Shown: positions 10,824-22,222 of the stretch, in pieces
Position numbering within the stretch: position 1 is the first letter of the stretch
Layout: every line of letters starts with the position of its first letter
DNA from: Timema cristinae
Taxonomy: Eukaryota > Arthropoda > Insecta > Phasmatodea > Timematidae
Direction: 5' to 3'
Assembly (NCBI GenBank): GCA_039000515.1
Contig: JBCFYV010000012.1
Span: forward strand, 40,627,505 to 40,691,504
Length of the DNA stretch: 64,000 nt
Made by a program: the position numbers and the translations under genes
Notes under the pieces: model-generated
The model's input: only the letters and a program-made list of their open reading frames with translations
The model's database searches: none
Told to the model about the DNA's origin: nothing

Positions 10824-11450
10824 GAAGGGATAGAGAAACAGAATGTGTGAGAGATGGAAATAGTGTGTGATTTTGAGAGAAACAAAATGTGGGAAAAAGA
10901 GATAAAGAGAGAGTGTGGGTGTGACCTGTGTGAGAGAGAAACAGACTGTGAGAGAGAGATAAACAGAAGGGGTTTGAGAGAAAAAATAATGTGTATGTTA
11001 GATAGAGCAACAGAGGGGAGAAAAATAAAGAGTATGTGTGATAGTTAATGATAGTGTGCGAGTGAAAATGTGTGTGTGAGTGAGAGAGAAAGAGGGAGAA
11101 ATGTGGAAGAGAAAGACTGACTGAATAAGTGAACTAAATAGTGTAAGTACGAGGGTAAAAAAGAGGTTTTCGAGCCAGAGAAAGTAAGATGGTGTGTGAG
11201 CAAGTGAGTTAAATAAAATTTGAAGAAGACAGTGAAAGAGAATGTGAGCGAGAGATTAATAAAGAGAGTGTGAGCAATAGTGTGAGAGTGAGAGTGTAAA
11301 AGAGAATACGAGTTATACAGAGAGAAAAAAGGGTATGAATGAGAAATACAAAGATATTGTGAGCAAGAAAGTAAAAGAGGGGGTGTGTGCGAAAGAATAA
11401 AAGAGAGAATATGAGATAGAGTATGAGAGAAATAAGAAGTATCAAAGCAT
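10762..11450. repeat. TG/GA microsatellite grading into a long purine-rich tract
   Basis: About 23 bp of TG, then about 40 bp of GA, then some 600 bp of GAGA/GTGTGAGA-like sequence with almost no C on the plus strand. Frames here (SLSLS, SHSHT) are artefacts of composition. Confidence 0.85.
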
Positions 11451-11490
11451 TTTTATCCCCACGTCTTTCTAACTGTTCAGGTTGTACGCA

Positions 11491-11695
11491 TGATACATAC
11501 TAATGTTGTATAGGTAAGGAAGGGAGCATTTTAGGGGGATCTACCCGCATTTGCTTGGAAGGAGAGTGTAAAACCATTTAGGAGAAACGACCCTCAGTAG
11601 ACCCAACTGGAATTCGAGCCCCAATCTACCACTCTTCAGCAGGCCAGTCTAACAAGAGAGTGACGCCTCAAACCAATTGGCATTTGAAGCGGGTG
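11491..11695 (-). mobile_element. SINE-C copy within purine-rich tract
   Basis: Inverted body ACCCGCATTTGCTTGGAAGG, GGAATTCGAGCCCC (B box), GAGAGTGACGCCTC head. GA/GTGA-rich DNA resumes on its far side at 11690-11770. Confidence 0.65.
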
Positions 11696-11799
11696 AGAGA
11701 GAGAGAGAAATAAAGTGTGTAAGAGATAAAGAAATTGAGTGAGGGAATGAAAGTGTATGTGACAGTGTGTGTGCTTGCTCCATGTATATTAAATCAGTG

Positions 11800-12035
11800 A
11801 CAACTGGCAGGCTGAAGGTCAGCGGTAAGCTACCCTCCCTGGGGTACAGAGGGAGAAGAGAGTTTATTTACGTCATCACCCGACAAAACCCGGATTCCAC
11901 CCTCGCCCCCACAACATCCGGGAAGAGGGAGATATCTAGTGAAGTGGAACAGGTGAGGCCAGTTCGGGAGTGAACCGCGACTGAGATCACACAGTGGGTG
12001 GGCTCTCCAGTTCATAAACGTCCCTTCAACAGCGC
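11800..12035. other. GC-richer unassigned block
   Basis: Contains GAAGGTCAGCGGTAAGC, CGACAAAACCCGGATTCC and ACACAGTGGGTGGGCTC. Composition stands out from the AT-rich neighbours. Probably a transposon piece; no domain recognised. Confidence 0.3.
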
Positions 12036-12284
12036 GTGGAGTTCATCTCAAATAAGTTGAATGAGGGACTATTTTATTATTAATAACAAAAGAAGCTTTA
12101 CAGTTCAATTTGCAAAGAAAGAGTATTTTATGATTGCATAGCTAGAAAGTTACTAAATCTACTTTCAAGTATTCATGTGTCATGTTATGTGATCTGCAGT
12201 TGTCTTTTTTGGTAGATATCATATTTTTTTATATTTGAGATATTGAATTACTCTCTTTGAACCTACTGATAATATCAGCTCATG

Positions 12285-12533
12285 AGAATTTCTATGAGCG
12301 AGAGTGAAAGTGCCCACCAATTTTGCCGGGAAATATATTTTCACATACCTACCAGGGTTCTTTTACATGCCACAATGTACTTAGGATCTGCGGATTTACT
12401 TCATCTTCTAAGGAAGTTGTGCTACGGATTTTTTATCGCTCAAGAAAAATTGGTTGACCCCGGCTGAGTTAGAACCCACGAACATAGGATCCTGAGGCGA
12501 GACTTTATCCCAAAACATCCAAGGTCAACAATA
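12285..12533 (-). mobile_element. SINE-B copy, minus strand
   Basis: Reads, inverted, TCGCCTCAGGATCC, CAGCCGGGGTC, ATGTAAAAGAACCCTGG and CACTTTCACTC, matching 4300-4500 in order. Confidence 0.65.
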
Positions 12534-12550
12534 GGTAGACGCTATTATCA

Positions 12551-12855
12551 TTATTATTATTATTATTATTATTATTAGCACCGCGTCTTACTACCCGTTC
12601 GGTTATACGCACTTACGCTAATGTGTAATGGTTGGGTGATTGTGAGATGAAATGAAGGACCTACAGTTAATGTGGAATCCGAACCACGGTGGAGGCCTGT
12701 CATTCCCCACATTCACAAGTTGTGATTAATACACATATTGTCAGAGGTGAAGGAAGGGTTTGGTAATCAGATAAATCTGTGCCGGGACCGAGGATTGAAC
12801 CCGGCCGCCAGCATAGAAGTCCGACACCTTACCCCTAGACCACCAGGTCACCACG
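12551..12855 (-). mobile_element. SINE-A copy, minus strand
   Basis: TAA repeats first, then tail, body and head ending GGTCACC. Target duplication GACGCTATTATCA at 12538-12550 and 12856-12868. A short insertion around 12720-12742 interrupts the body. Adjoins a SINE-B copy of the same orientation. Confidence 0.88.
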
Positions 12856-12869
12856 ACGCTATTATCAAT

Positions 12870-14490
12870 TTTATAAAACAACAATACAGTATAATGCTAT
12901 CAAGTTTGTCCGTCCAAATTTATGTTTAAATTTATTAAAAGGTTTTTCCTATGAAGATTATACTGTAGCTCCAGCTTCACTCATTGCTGACCCATTTCGA
13001 TGCGGACACTGAATGTACACTTCGCTTAGTCTGAAAGCTAGCAATTTTACCTTGTTTGGATACATTATGAAACTAATTTATGAGCTACTCCATAGTAAAG
13101 GGGCGTAGCGTCAGGTTAGACCAAGTATGGAGAACCTGTAGCCTTTAGACTGCCTGTGAATTTTTGAGTTTGGGTGCTACCTTTCTGCTTATTTTGCCAA
13201 TTATGTATTTTCATAATTAAAAATGTAATTAATTCTCAAACAGCGTGTATTTCTTAATAATAAAATTTCTCTTATCGGTGGATACATCTATCTATATTAG
13301 CGCACTATAATATTATTAATTTTGGTCCCTTGAGACCACTAAGAGCGCTCGGTATTCATGATTCGAGAACATCGGTTATTTTCGCACGTAGAATAATAAT
13401 TGACTTTAAAAATAGACTCAAATCCATGTAGAACAAACTCAATAAAACGTGGAAAAAAGTTTATGTTAAAATATTTGATAATTTGTATGTTCTTATTTTA
13501 AAAGGTTTTATTCTTTGTATAGTATATTTAATAAATATATTAGAATATATTATATATTATATTACATTGAAAATTTGTCCTCTTTGAATCAAAATGTTCT
13601 CATAAATAAGCTAATAATTAATTTAATTTGGTCCGTGGACTTAACGCAGAAAGCCAAATGTTGAGTAAAAATCAGTTTGTTTATTTATGGGTTCCTAAAA
13701 AGGTTTTAATTTGGATTTAGATAGGTACTGTACCTTTTTATAATTTTGGCAAAATGTACTATACCTAAAGTGGCCTTATAAGGAACCCGCGAAGTGACAT
13801 GCGGCCTTCGAATGGCAAATGAGTCCCCACCCCTGGGGTAGACTATAAAACTAAGTCTCCCAAATCTTCTACTAGAATTGTATAGATTGAAAAATTACAC
13901 TTACACATGGGAATCAAACCCGGGACGTTTGGCTTAACATGCCAATACTCTACCACTGAGCCACCAAGGATCATCCCACGCTCGTTCTTCACTCATATTT
14001 TAAGGCAGAGTCTTTTAGAGACGTGTGAATATCATTGGCTTCTAAGAGCTATGATTGATAGCACAGCCATCTGTGACTCGGTTGTGGCTTTATGCTGCCA
14101 TTTATACAGACACATTGTCCATTCCAAGCCAATCAATATGGAAGAAAGCAAACGATATATTCACCCCCCAAACTTTGCCTTTCATTCATACTTAATTGTA
14201 TAGCGTTGCTCTCTTCCATACTTCTACTGGAAGGTTGATATAAATAAATTGCAAAATACTATTATACGTTTATAAACCACTCCCAAAGCGACAAAACTGA
14301 CTAAATTTGTTCTTGCACGAAGAACATTTTATTTTTCTCTTTCCCTTCCCCTATTGAGACGGGCGAGATCCAGTTACTCCACGAGGCTGCATATAATTTG
14401 CGTCCCAGAATATTTTTTTTGACACCAAGTGCATCCCTCTTTAAAAAAAGTGCATTACATGTATTGCGTCGCTGTTTAAAATACAACATC
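12870..14490. other. Non-coding DNA with one tRNA-like repeat
   Basis: The frames 13907-14203 (plus) and 14301-14489 (minus) carry no recognisable motifs. Confidence 0.45.
13890..13975 (-). other. tRNA-like sequence, Asn-anticodon form
   Basis: Inverted, it has TGGCTCAGTGGTAGAGT (A box), anticodon arm TTGGC-ATGTTAA-GCCAA (GTT) and B box GGGTTTGATTCCC. The T arm has mismatches and the acceptor arms do not pair, so it is a tRNA-derived repeat or decayed tRNA. Confidence 0.45.
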
Positions 14491-15570
14491 TGTAGTACTT
14501 AAAACTGTTGATTACAAGGAACAAAGAATTATAATATTTTACAAGTTTAACAAATCAGTTTATTAATATTGAAACAAGTCAATAGGAAGTATATAGTATT
14601 ACATTTAGAAACTAATCAAATTATCCATTGTCTAACATTAGAATATGAACGGATATAATTATATAAATAGCTCGACAAAGGAGCATCAGGTGTGAAGCAC
14701 CAAGGTTCACTCTATAACCCACACTTATAGGTAATAGGTGTAAATAAGAAGGTTTGTAACTCGTCAAAACAGGACATATACTAATTTATCGAATGGGAGT
14801 AAAGGTAGCAACTACACGGTAAAATAATTTAGTGGGGGTAATTAAATGCAAATATATATTTACCATACATTATTTAACTCCAGTCAACTGACTGAGACTT
14901 ACAGCTACTGCTGTCAACAAAACTTATTAAGAACTAAGTCACACAAAATATAGTCCTAATTTAAGTTGCTACGAGGGAGATAATTAGCATGAGCTAACTA
15001 GCGTGTTTTATCTCCATTGAGAGTTATACAGGCATTATAACGTTATAACCTCTTAGAAGCAAAACCATTATTTTACAACCAGTACTAGGCAAACTACCAG
15101 GAAAACTAGATGCTATTGAAACTATGGCCGGACTCTTCCTAATTAGTACTGCCTGAATAATTAATAGTATCTTTATTCTATTACCCTATAACTGGACAAT
15201 ATTACTAACATAAATAGTGATCATTTTTACAAAAGCTAAAGGTTCCACAAGTGGACTGTACAAAATAGGCAAAACCCCGTGGGCTACTACTAAGGACAAG
15301 TAGCACTTCCACAGGTTGTGTGCCGCAAGCCGGTACAGAGTTAGACACATCAGAGATAAGTGTCAGTTAATAACCCAATTGGGTCGTGAAACATAGCAAT
15401 AGATAACCTGGTATCCTCCATTATTAAATTTTATTCTTTAAACTAACCACAGCATGGTCAATTTGTCTAAGGTGTCTAACCTTGACCATAATATTGGCGA
15501 CTAAGCCTAATAGACATAGAAAAGGAGTGCATACAGCTATAAACTCAGACATATGAGCATAGAGAAAAGG

Positions 15571-15760
15571 GTCAGTAGTACTGAAATACAAAAACTATGT
15601 CATATGGACATTGAACAATAGATCTCACGGCTCAACAAAATAAATTATGCCTCAAGGGCTTAGGAAAACAAGTCATTAGTACTGAGATACAAGAACTATG
15701 TCATAAGAACATTGAACACTAGAGCTCAAGGCTCAACAAAATATTACGATATCCCTCAAT
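15571..15760. repeat. 100-bp tandem pair
   Basis: TACTGAAATACAAAAACTAT and TACTGAGATACAAGAACTAT start two units that both contain GTCATA, ACATTGAACA and GGCTCAACAAAAT. In an unassigned repetitive zone (14500-16370) that may include LTR-element remnants next to the truncated Bel/Pao RT. Confidence 0.6.
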
Positions 15761-15924
15761 ACTTATAGCATCAGCCGTAGCTTGGTCTGCGGCGAAGAGG
15801 TGAGACCGGCGCCTCAACCATCGCGATCTTCAGTACGTCTTCCTGGTTGAAGCTCGTGAATATCTTCCAGCAGTTCCTCCGTCAATAGGTTACAATAGAA
15901 TAGATATACTTGAACCAAGGACAG

Positions 15925-15945
15925 GCCTATTTATACCAGTGGGAC
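15925..15945 (-). promoter_or_regulatory. Candidate TATA box, minus strand
   Basis: Inverted, the sequence reads CTGGTATAAATAGGCCTGTC, a strong TATA match with a GC-rich flank. It points towards 15570 and could belong to an LTR; no transcript start can be shown. Confidence 0.25.
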
Positions 15946-16378
15946 TAATACAATTTGGCAAGGTCTCCACGTACGAAGAGGGGGTGGTTGATTTTAATTT
16001 AATTGAGAGAGAGAATTATTTAAAGGTTTGAGTAAGTAGACATGGTTAGATCCTACCTGCTGCTTAGGACAGTGACCCAAGTAGGCCTACCTGGGGTTGT
16101 GATGATGAACTTGACATGGTCTTGATTTGATGTTCACATTACACATACAACCAAGTCAGAGAAATTTGGGTTATTAAGATAAGTTGTATTGAAGGGTCGT
16201 GACGAGAGGTGTGAGCCGTGGTGGTGACGCACGTCCACCTTTTAGAGATATACTTTTCAAACTAACGAAAAACCGCATAGAAGCACAAGAGAGAAAAATA
16301 TACCACTCTTACACAAATAAATTATTGAAAAAGGGCGGTAGACAGAAAATAGTGATAGTTATATAAAATAATAATGAA

Positions 16379-16860
16379 TTAATATAAGAAATATTTAATT
16401 AAGTAATTTTGGTCATCAGGATGTATTTTAATCTGTCTGTACATTTGGCGAATGTCCACACAAAAAACAATTTTATGATGCCTGAAGTTTAAAAGAGTAT
16501 CGCAAATATCATTTTGGAGTTTCAGGCCTGAATCAAGTACATCATTTAATGAGAAGCCAGATGTGCCTTTGTCACTTGCGTCAAATACTATACGCAATTT
16601 AGTGGTAGAACTTGATTCTTTATGTACACCATGGTGAGGTAGAAAGTAATGTTGAGAATTATTTTTGAATGTGTTGGTAAATAATTTCATGTGTCCAGAT
16701 TTATGATAATCATCCATGAATGCAACATAGGATTTCTTCATGGTTGGCTTAAAATTTAATTTATTTTCATAATCATTAAAATGCCGTTTTGCTTGAGATG
16801 ATGAATCACCAAAAGATGCCCTAGGTTCCTTGAATGGAAGTCAAAGCACATATCGATCAG
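16379..16860 (-). pseudogene. Bel/Pao LTR retrotransposon reverse transcriptase fragment
   Basis: The 120-residue open segment (16379-16741, minus) contains HYFLPHHGVHKES, LRIVFDASDKGTSG, SLNDVLDSGLKLQNDI and VFCVDIRQMYRQI. These are the fingers and first catalytic aspartate (V-D-I) region of Bel/Pao-type reverse transcriptase. Immediately upstream on the minus strand (16742-16860) another frame continues HNTHTRDSTDRYVL, stop, LPFKEPRASFGDS, the conserved linker before RT in Bel elements. The RT stops after NYLIKYFLY at 16379; the palm YVDD box, RNase H and integrase are not seen at lower coordinates, so the element is truncated there. Stops and frameshifts show it is dead. Confidence 0.85.
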
Positions 16861-17039
16861 TGCTGTCCCTAGTGTGCGTATTGTGGAAGTGATTGTCACA
16901 TATTTCCTCATCTCGCGTAACTACTTGCGAAAGAGGGGTTCCTCCAATTTTTAGAATGTTGAAGTGAGTATTGCAGGTCAATGTCAGTGTTTGATAATAA
17001 CGCAATAAGATTAGACAAAGCTGGCTTGAAGTTATCGTC

Positions 17040-17432
17040 TAATAGAGGGAGCGCTTCTCATAACTACGAAGCCGAAAATAGTTCCTAGCACTATAGGCAT
17101 GTATTTTCCAAGTGGAGAGAGATCACCATTGAGTTTTTGAGCGAAGAGGTCAGCACCAATTAACATTTGAACAGAACTACTCTCATTAAATTTAGGGTCA
17201 ACAAGCACAAAATGTTTTAGTTTTTTTCACTACGTCAAGTGAGATGCGAGTTTGCGGCATATTTGATGTTATTTGATCAATTATCATAACTGAGTGAGCG
17301 TGTGTCAATGGTACACCACCACACGTGGAAATATTTAAATGAGTAATACCCTTAAGTCTCACTTTAGTTGATGATATCCGCTGAACGTTACTGGGTTTTA
17401 GACAGTTATGTTTTACGCCCAGTATATGTGCA
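17040..17432 (-). pseudogene. Bel/Pao protease-to-linker fragment, part 2
   Basis: On the minus strand, frames read AHILGVKHNCLKPSNVQRIS and STKVRLKGITHLNISTCGGV (17290-17430), then MPQTRISLDVV, then LIGADLFAQKLNGDLSPLG and KYMPIVLGTIFGFVV (17040-17180). The L-I-G-A-D-L-F motif and the following glycine-rich segment are typical of the C-terminal half of the Bel/Pao aspartic protease (A17 type) before RT. Frameshifts separate the pieces. Its N-terminal half lies on the far side of the Harbinger-like insertion at 17436-18132, with which it is continuous once the insertion is ignored. Confidence 0.75.
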
Positions 17433-17435
17433 TAA

Positions 17436-18132
17436 AGGCCGCATTACACGTAGCAGGTTGCAGCGCTGCTTTCTGAGGTCGTTTTGCAGCGCTGCAAGAT
17501 GATCGTGTAATATACCTAAATGATCGGTGCGCGTATCAGAAAGCTGGCAGCGCAAATATCAAACAAGTTTGATATTTTCTGATCGGACGACTGCTTTCTG
17601 CGCTTCCAACTTGTCGATTTTGTACTACGCATGCGTGCGCCTGGTCAAGATAAGGTAGTACCAGACCAGAGGATATATTTTCTCAACATTTTCGTTCATG
17701 TGGACCACGTTCACTATAGACTATAGAATAAAGAAGCTTATAGATGTCTTCATTCATACGTTTAAGTAGTTTCAGAAGTCATCAGCATCTAATTCAAGTA
17801 AAATCGTGACAGTATGTTACACATTGTTCCGTTTTAACACTAAATTTCGACTCCACACACGTTTGTTTCTGCGTTTTACAACACTACAAGATTTCAAACT
17901 TTGGTAGTATTCGTACAATATAAGCAGCTCTTCGTCTTCTTCTTGTTGTTGACGAGACATATGAGCAAAACCAAGTGCGGACGATAAAATAACTCCCTCT
18001 CCACTGAGTGTAAAGATGATCAATCGTCAGAATGCAGCTTGTGTGTAATAGGTAGCCCAGATTTGTCAGCTCGCAGCGCTGCAGAACGATATCAGAAAGC
18101 AGCGCTGCAACCTGCTACGTGTAATGCGGCCT
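17436..18132 (-). mobile_element. 697-bp PIF/Harbinger-like element inserted in Bel/Pao protease
   Basis: Flanked by TAA target duplications (17433-17435, 18133-18135). The terminal inverted repeats begin AGGCCGCATTACACGTAGCA and match perfectly for about 41 bp, then imperfectly to about 68 bp. Each end carries two GCAGCGCTGC palindromes. The 3-bp TWA target fits PIF/Harbinger. It contains a minus-strand 68-codon frame (17817-18023) with MSRQQQEEDEELLILYEYYQ and RRNKRVWSRNLVLKRNN; the latter resembles the R/K-W-R segment at the start of Harbinger nucleases, so this is an internally deleted derivative lacking the DDE core. Confidence 0.8.
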
Positions 18133-18310
18133 TAATGTTCAGTGATCAGCGTGGATTAACTCTCTGAGTCTAATATCACACGCACAATTTGTGTATTACC
18201 GGAGGGTGTAGTAATGTGGATTAGATCTGCGGCTAGAAGTGCAGTATGATGAGTTGTTGAAGAGAGACCCACAAAAGATTTAGTTTGACAAGAATCAGTC
18301 AACTTTGGAT
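18133..18310 (-). pseudogene. Bel/Pao aspartic protease, N-terminal part
   Basis: Minus-strand reading FVGLSSTTHHTALLAADLIH is followed by RVILDSES, stop, STLITEH. The L-D-S-E-S segment sits where the catalytic D-S/T-G triad belongs, so the glycine appears replaced by glutamate, and an in-frame stop follows. STLITEH is interrupted by the TAA target site of the 697-bp DNA element and resumes with AHILGVKH on the other side. Inactive by both lesions and insertion. Confidence 0.7.
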
Positions 18311-18399
18311 AAGTAGGTGTGTCATGTCAACAATAGCACGATGGTTTCTCAGCGGTTCAGTGCGAGATCTCTGTTATTTTCAACTGTTGTTTGAGACAG

Positions 18400-19480
18400 T
18401 TTGTATTGCATCTGGTGTTTGAGGATAAAGATGCGAAAATGTGTGATTGAGGTTTATTGCATTGTTGATTCATACGTTATGACTTACAATTTGAGATACA
18501 ATGTGAAGTGCCTAGGCAATTAACACAGAATTGATTTGATTTAATAAAAGCAAATCTTTTTGGGGAGTTATAGATTGAAAATCTGTACATTTATAGATAT
18601 TATGCTCCGACTGTTTGCAAAACAAACCGTTATTATTTTTAACTGTATTTTTCGGTAAAAGAACCATCCTAGTTGGTTTGGGAGCTAATGGGCGTGAAAA
18701 TGAGTATGTTGGCACTACCATTGGTTTTAGTGACAGTTTATGTGATAGATTGGTCGCCTCTAGGTGTGTACACTAAGTTTACGAAAAAAAGTATTAGTTC
18801 ACTGACAGATGGTAAAACCTGCGTGTCAGCGCGATTACCTTCGAATTTCTTTCTGAGCTTTTGAAGAAATTTACGCATCAATATGTTTGAAAAATTTATG
18901 CTTTACTCGGAAAACTTTTAATTAAGTGCGGATAATGTTTGTGAGTACTCATTATAAGTTAATAAGAAGGAGCGAAGATTTTTTACAGTTACTTGTTCAA
19001 TATTGTGTAAAGCAATTAAATTGTCAGTGTGTAGATTATTAAATATAGGATGTTGTTGTATCTCTTATTGAGCAAATTCCAAGCAACTGTGTAGTTTTCT
19101 GCAGTGCGTGGAAGTGACTTTATTATGTTTAGTGGTTCGGATGTTAGTGAAGTTAAGAGAAACTGAAATTTCTCGACATCAATCAGATACGTGTTATTGT
19201 GAATTGTGACTTCATAGAGACTCGAGTATGTAAACAATTGTGTGGGCTTACCAGAAAATTGTTTTAAAGTAGTTTTGGGCGGTCTAATATTGGACGCAAG
19301 GGCAGTCTAATATTGGACGTAACAGAGTGGTTTGATTTTGCTGATTCATTTAGTGAATCACTTGTGCAAACTAATAATGAGGGACTATCATGATAACAAT
19401 ACATTGGATATCGACACTTAAATCGGTAATTATATTCTAAAATACGTATATTTTTTCTAGATCATATTCCTGAGTGTGGG
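18400..19480 (-). pseudogene. Bel/Pao gag (DUF1759-like) with CCHC knuckles
   Basis: The minus strand carries a gag remnant. At 19016-19260 it reads KTTLKQFSGKPTQLFTYSSL, EVTIHNNTYLIDVEKFQFLL and LNIIKSLPRTAENYTVAWNL, the conserved DUF1759 block of Bel-type gag. At 18480-18640 it holds two zinc-knuckle-like motifs, GLFCKQSEHNIYKC and QFCVNCLGTSHCISNC. Order gag, knuckles, protease, RT along the minus strand matches a Bel element. A small internal duplication (CAGTCTAATATTGGACG-like, 19280-19320) and several stops are present. The left contig ends at 19608, so the 5-prime LTR cannot be examined; no LTR pair was recognised. Confidence 0.8.
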
Positions 19481-19608
19481 TTGGGACATTGTTTAATTTA
19501 GACAAGGATGCATCAAATTCTATCTTTTTAGCACTTGATTCCTTATCAAAAATTGTACTCCTTTGTACTTGAATTGGGTGTAAGGTTTCACATCTAGAAA
19601 TAATGTTT

Positions 19609-19708
19609 NNNNNNNNNNNNNNNNNNNNNNNNNNNNNNNNNNNNNNNNNNNNNNNNNNNNNNNNNNNNNNNNNNNNNNNNNNNNNNNNNNNNNNNNNNNN
19701 NNNNNNNN
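19609..19708. other. Assembly gap, 100 N
   Basis: Exactly 100 N; separates the Bel/Pao gag contig end from a truncated SINE-D. Confidence 0.95.
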
Positions 19709-19945
19709 CTAACGCGCTTGTAGTGTTGAGCTCGACTTCTGAGGACGGGGAGATCGAGGTTCGAGTCCCGGTCGGGTGAACTGGGGGTGGTTTTTCCTAA
19801 ATGGTTTTCCACTCTCCCTCCACGCAAATGCGGGTTCACTTCATATAATTCAACCTTCCCAATTCCTAATCCATTAGCGTAATTGGTACTTAAAGCGTAT
19901 AGCCCGAACGGGTAGTAAGACAAGGTGCTAAATATTAATATATTG
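19709..19945 (+). mobile_element. SINE-D copy, cut by gap
   Basis: Starts at the contig edge with CTAACGCGC; B box AGGTTCGAGTCCCG, TCTCCCTCCACGCAAATGCG, tail CCCGAACGGGTAGTAAGAC. The left end is lost in the N gap. Confidence 0.75.
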
Positions 19946-19967
19946 TAGGACAATCTGTCAGGATAGC

Positions 19968-20246
19968 TTATTATTATTATTAGCACCGCATCTTACTACC
20001 CGTTCGGGTTGTACGCACTTACGCTAATGTGTAATAGTAGGGTGATTATGAGATGAAATGAAGGACCTACAGTTTAACGTGGAATCCGAACCACGGTGGA
20101 GGCCTGGCATTCCCCACATTCACAAGATGTCTTGTCAGAGGTGAAGGAAGGTTTGGAAATCAGATAAATCTGTGCCGGGACCGAGGATTGAACCCCGGCC
20201 GCCAGCACAGAAGTCTGACACCTTATCCCTAGACCACCAGCTCACC
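19968..20246 (-). mobile_element. SINE-A copy, minus strand
   Basis: Complete head to tail; GGATAGC duplicated at 19961-19967 and 20247-20253. Directly follows a SINE-D tail. Confidence 0.87.
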
Positions 20247-20253
20247 GGATAGC

Positions 20254-21690
20254 CTATCAAATGGTTGGAGTTGTCGAGTAGGATCGTTCAAAATAGTAGA
20301 ACTCGTGTTGTTGGATTTATTATAGACTAAAGTACATAATGTTATGAAGATAGTTAAATGGTAAAATACTACGAAAGTTATATTCCAAGTCAGTCGGTCT
20401 AGCAAATAGTTCTTGAATACGTCTATATCGGTTAACTACTCCACCTCGTCCTGGATAAGAGCTACATAGTCCTACCTCGATGGTCCTCGCTGTCAACTAT
20501 CAAAAACCTATTAACATTCCCTAAAGACTCTCAGAAGCCCCTTTTACTCGTTTCGCACCTACTTACAGCTTAAAAAATGTGTCATGTTTAATGATGTTTT
20601 GCTGAATGTAATTTACTGGTAAGTTACTATACACAAGCAAATATAACTTTCAAAAGGTATGGGTAAACTTATTGTGGACTGTTCTGAATAGCTTGACTAA
20701 CTAAAGCTTTCAATATTACGAGGGAACTGTGTCCTATGTTCCAATATTATTAGACACTGGCCAAACTAATATTTTGAATGGATCCCTCTCCACGTAATAA
20801 AAACATATATATCTATTTATTTAGGTGAACAATTATAAGGAGATAAAAGTATAAACATAATAATTTTTAGTTTATTATTTCATGCACTATAATATCGCTT
20901 GTTGCCACTACCACGAAAAAAAATAAGAGTTTTATAAATGTATTTTATTCTTTCAATAGGTTACGAAAAAGCCCGTTACACAGATTTTTTATTGTATGGA
21001 ATATTTGACCGTGAGAGATACAGTATCTATTTCGGTCACCTTGTATCTAACCGCTCTGTGAGAAGATAATTTTGCCCAGTGTATACCTTGGAAGTTGTCT
21101 ACACATTATACCTACTGTGATACTACTTGAAGATGGTTATTGTAAAGGTGTGGAGGTAGTGGAAATCTTAAACCTTGTTAATTAAACAGACTATGGTGAA
21201 TATAGGAACAGTTTCCCTTTTCGGGAATAATACCTATATTACAACCTATAATCGAACCTGAAATTTCTCGATCAGTATCCAGGGGTGCTGACTACTAGAT
21301 CAAGAGGCTGGTAAAATACACATTAGTTTTTAGGGACGTACTATTAAAAGCTCTTATTAACACTTTAGATTGATAGTTAATATTTTCTTAGTAATACTAT
21401 ACTTTTTCCACATTGGTGACTTTCAACCAACATTTTTAATAAAAAAATCTTCTGCTGGTTGTCATTTATCACCACTCCAATGGCGAATGTACTGTACCCT
21501 GAGTTTGGTTGGAAGAACAGTAGAACAAATTTAAACATCTTAATATCTATAAAATAACACTAACAAAATAGAAGACTGCTGACAATTTTTGACTGAAAAA
21601 CAATATAATTTTATTTTATAAAAATGTATTTCTTGTTAAACAGATCTGTATATGAAATCTTTCTTTAAATATGAATAATCTCTCACTGTT
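20254..21690. other. AT-rich DNA, no feature seen
   Basis: No frame above 60 codons and no recognised repeat. Confidence 0.5.
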
Positions 21691-21698
21691 ATTTGTTT

Positions 21699-21930
21699 CG
21701 GTGGTCACACGTTTTAGGTTTATTTAGTCTCGTTTGCCTGTAACAGAGAAGTATGGGTTCGAGTCTTGGCCTGGGGAACTGAGGATTGTTTTCACACAGT
21801 ATTTTCCCGTGCAAATAAAAGTATATTTCCTCTAAATTCTGCCTTACTCATCCTTACACCTTATCTTAGACTGATTGAATTAAAATAGCCTGGAAGGTTA
21901 GTAAGACGTGGATAAATAAAACTAACGTAT
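21699..21930 (+). mobile_element. SINE-C-like copy
   Basis: B box GGTTCGAGTCTTGG, GGGGAACTGAGG, body TTTCCTCTAAATTC and tail AGTAAGACGTGG. Confidence 0.5.
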
Positions 21931-21947
21931 GCTGTTTTACACACACG

Positions 21948-22222
21948 TTTCATTACCCGTTCGGGCTACACGTATGTATATATGATCAGTTTTATACATT
22001 TTTTGTAGTATCTCTCTCTTTCTCTCTCTCTCTTTATAATTATATATATAAATTACTCTAAGATGGTATAAATGTACTCACATTTGCGTGAAGGGAGAGA
22101 GTGATACCATTTGGGTGAAAACTATTGCTTGCTACACCAGATCGGGATGCTAGCTCTGTCATCCTCGCCACTGGTAAACCAGACCAAATGAGCTCGACAT
22201 TTAGACTGCGTGCCTACCGATG
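21948..22222 (-). mobile_element. SINE-C-like copy interrupted by TC/TA repeats
   Basis: Inverted tail CATTACCCGTTCGGGCTACA, then a TC and TA microsatellite (22010-22050), then body CACATTTGCGTGAAGGGAGA and a degraded head. Confidence 0.55.

Larger units (their letters stand above)
14491..16370. other. Unassigned repetitive DNA beside Bel/Pao relic
   Basis: Holds the 100-bp tandem pair and a TATA-like site; long stretches such as GCAAAACCCCGTGGGCTAC look transposon-derived, but no protein or LTR pair is seen. Confidence 0.4.

Noticed and set aside
10735..11445. Open frames rich in S, L, H and T
   Set aside because: Translation of the GA/TG tract.
13890..13975. Functional tRNA-Asn gene
   Set aside because: Acceptor arms do not pair and the T arm is mismatched.
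13907..14203. 98-codon plus frame
   Set aside because: Starts inside a tRNA-like repeat, no recognisable domain.
19594..19986. Minus-strand open frame crossing the first N gap
   Set aside because: The frame exists only because N codons are read as X; the rest is SINE-D and SINE-A sequence.
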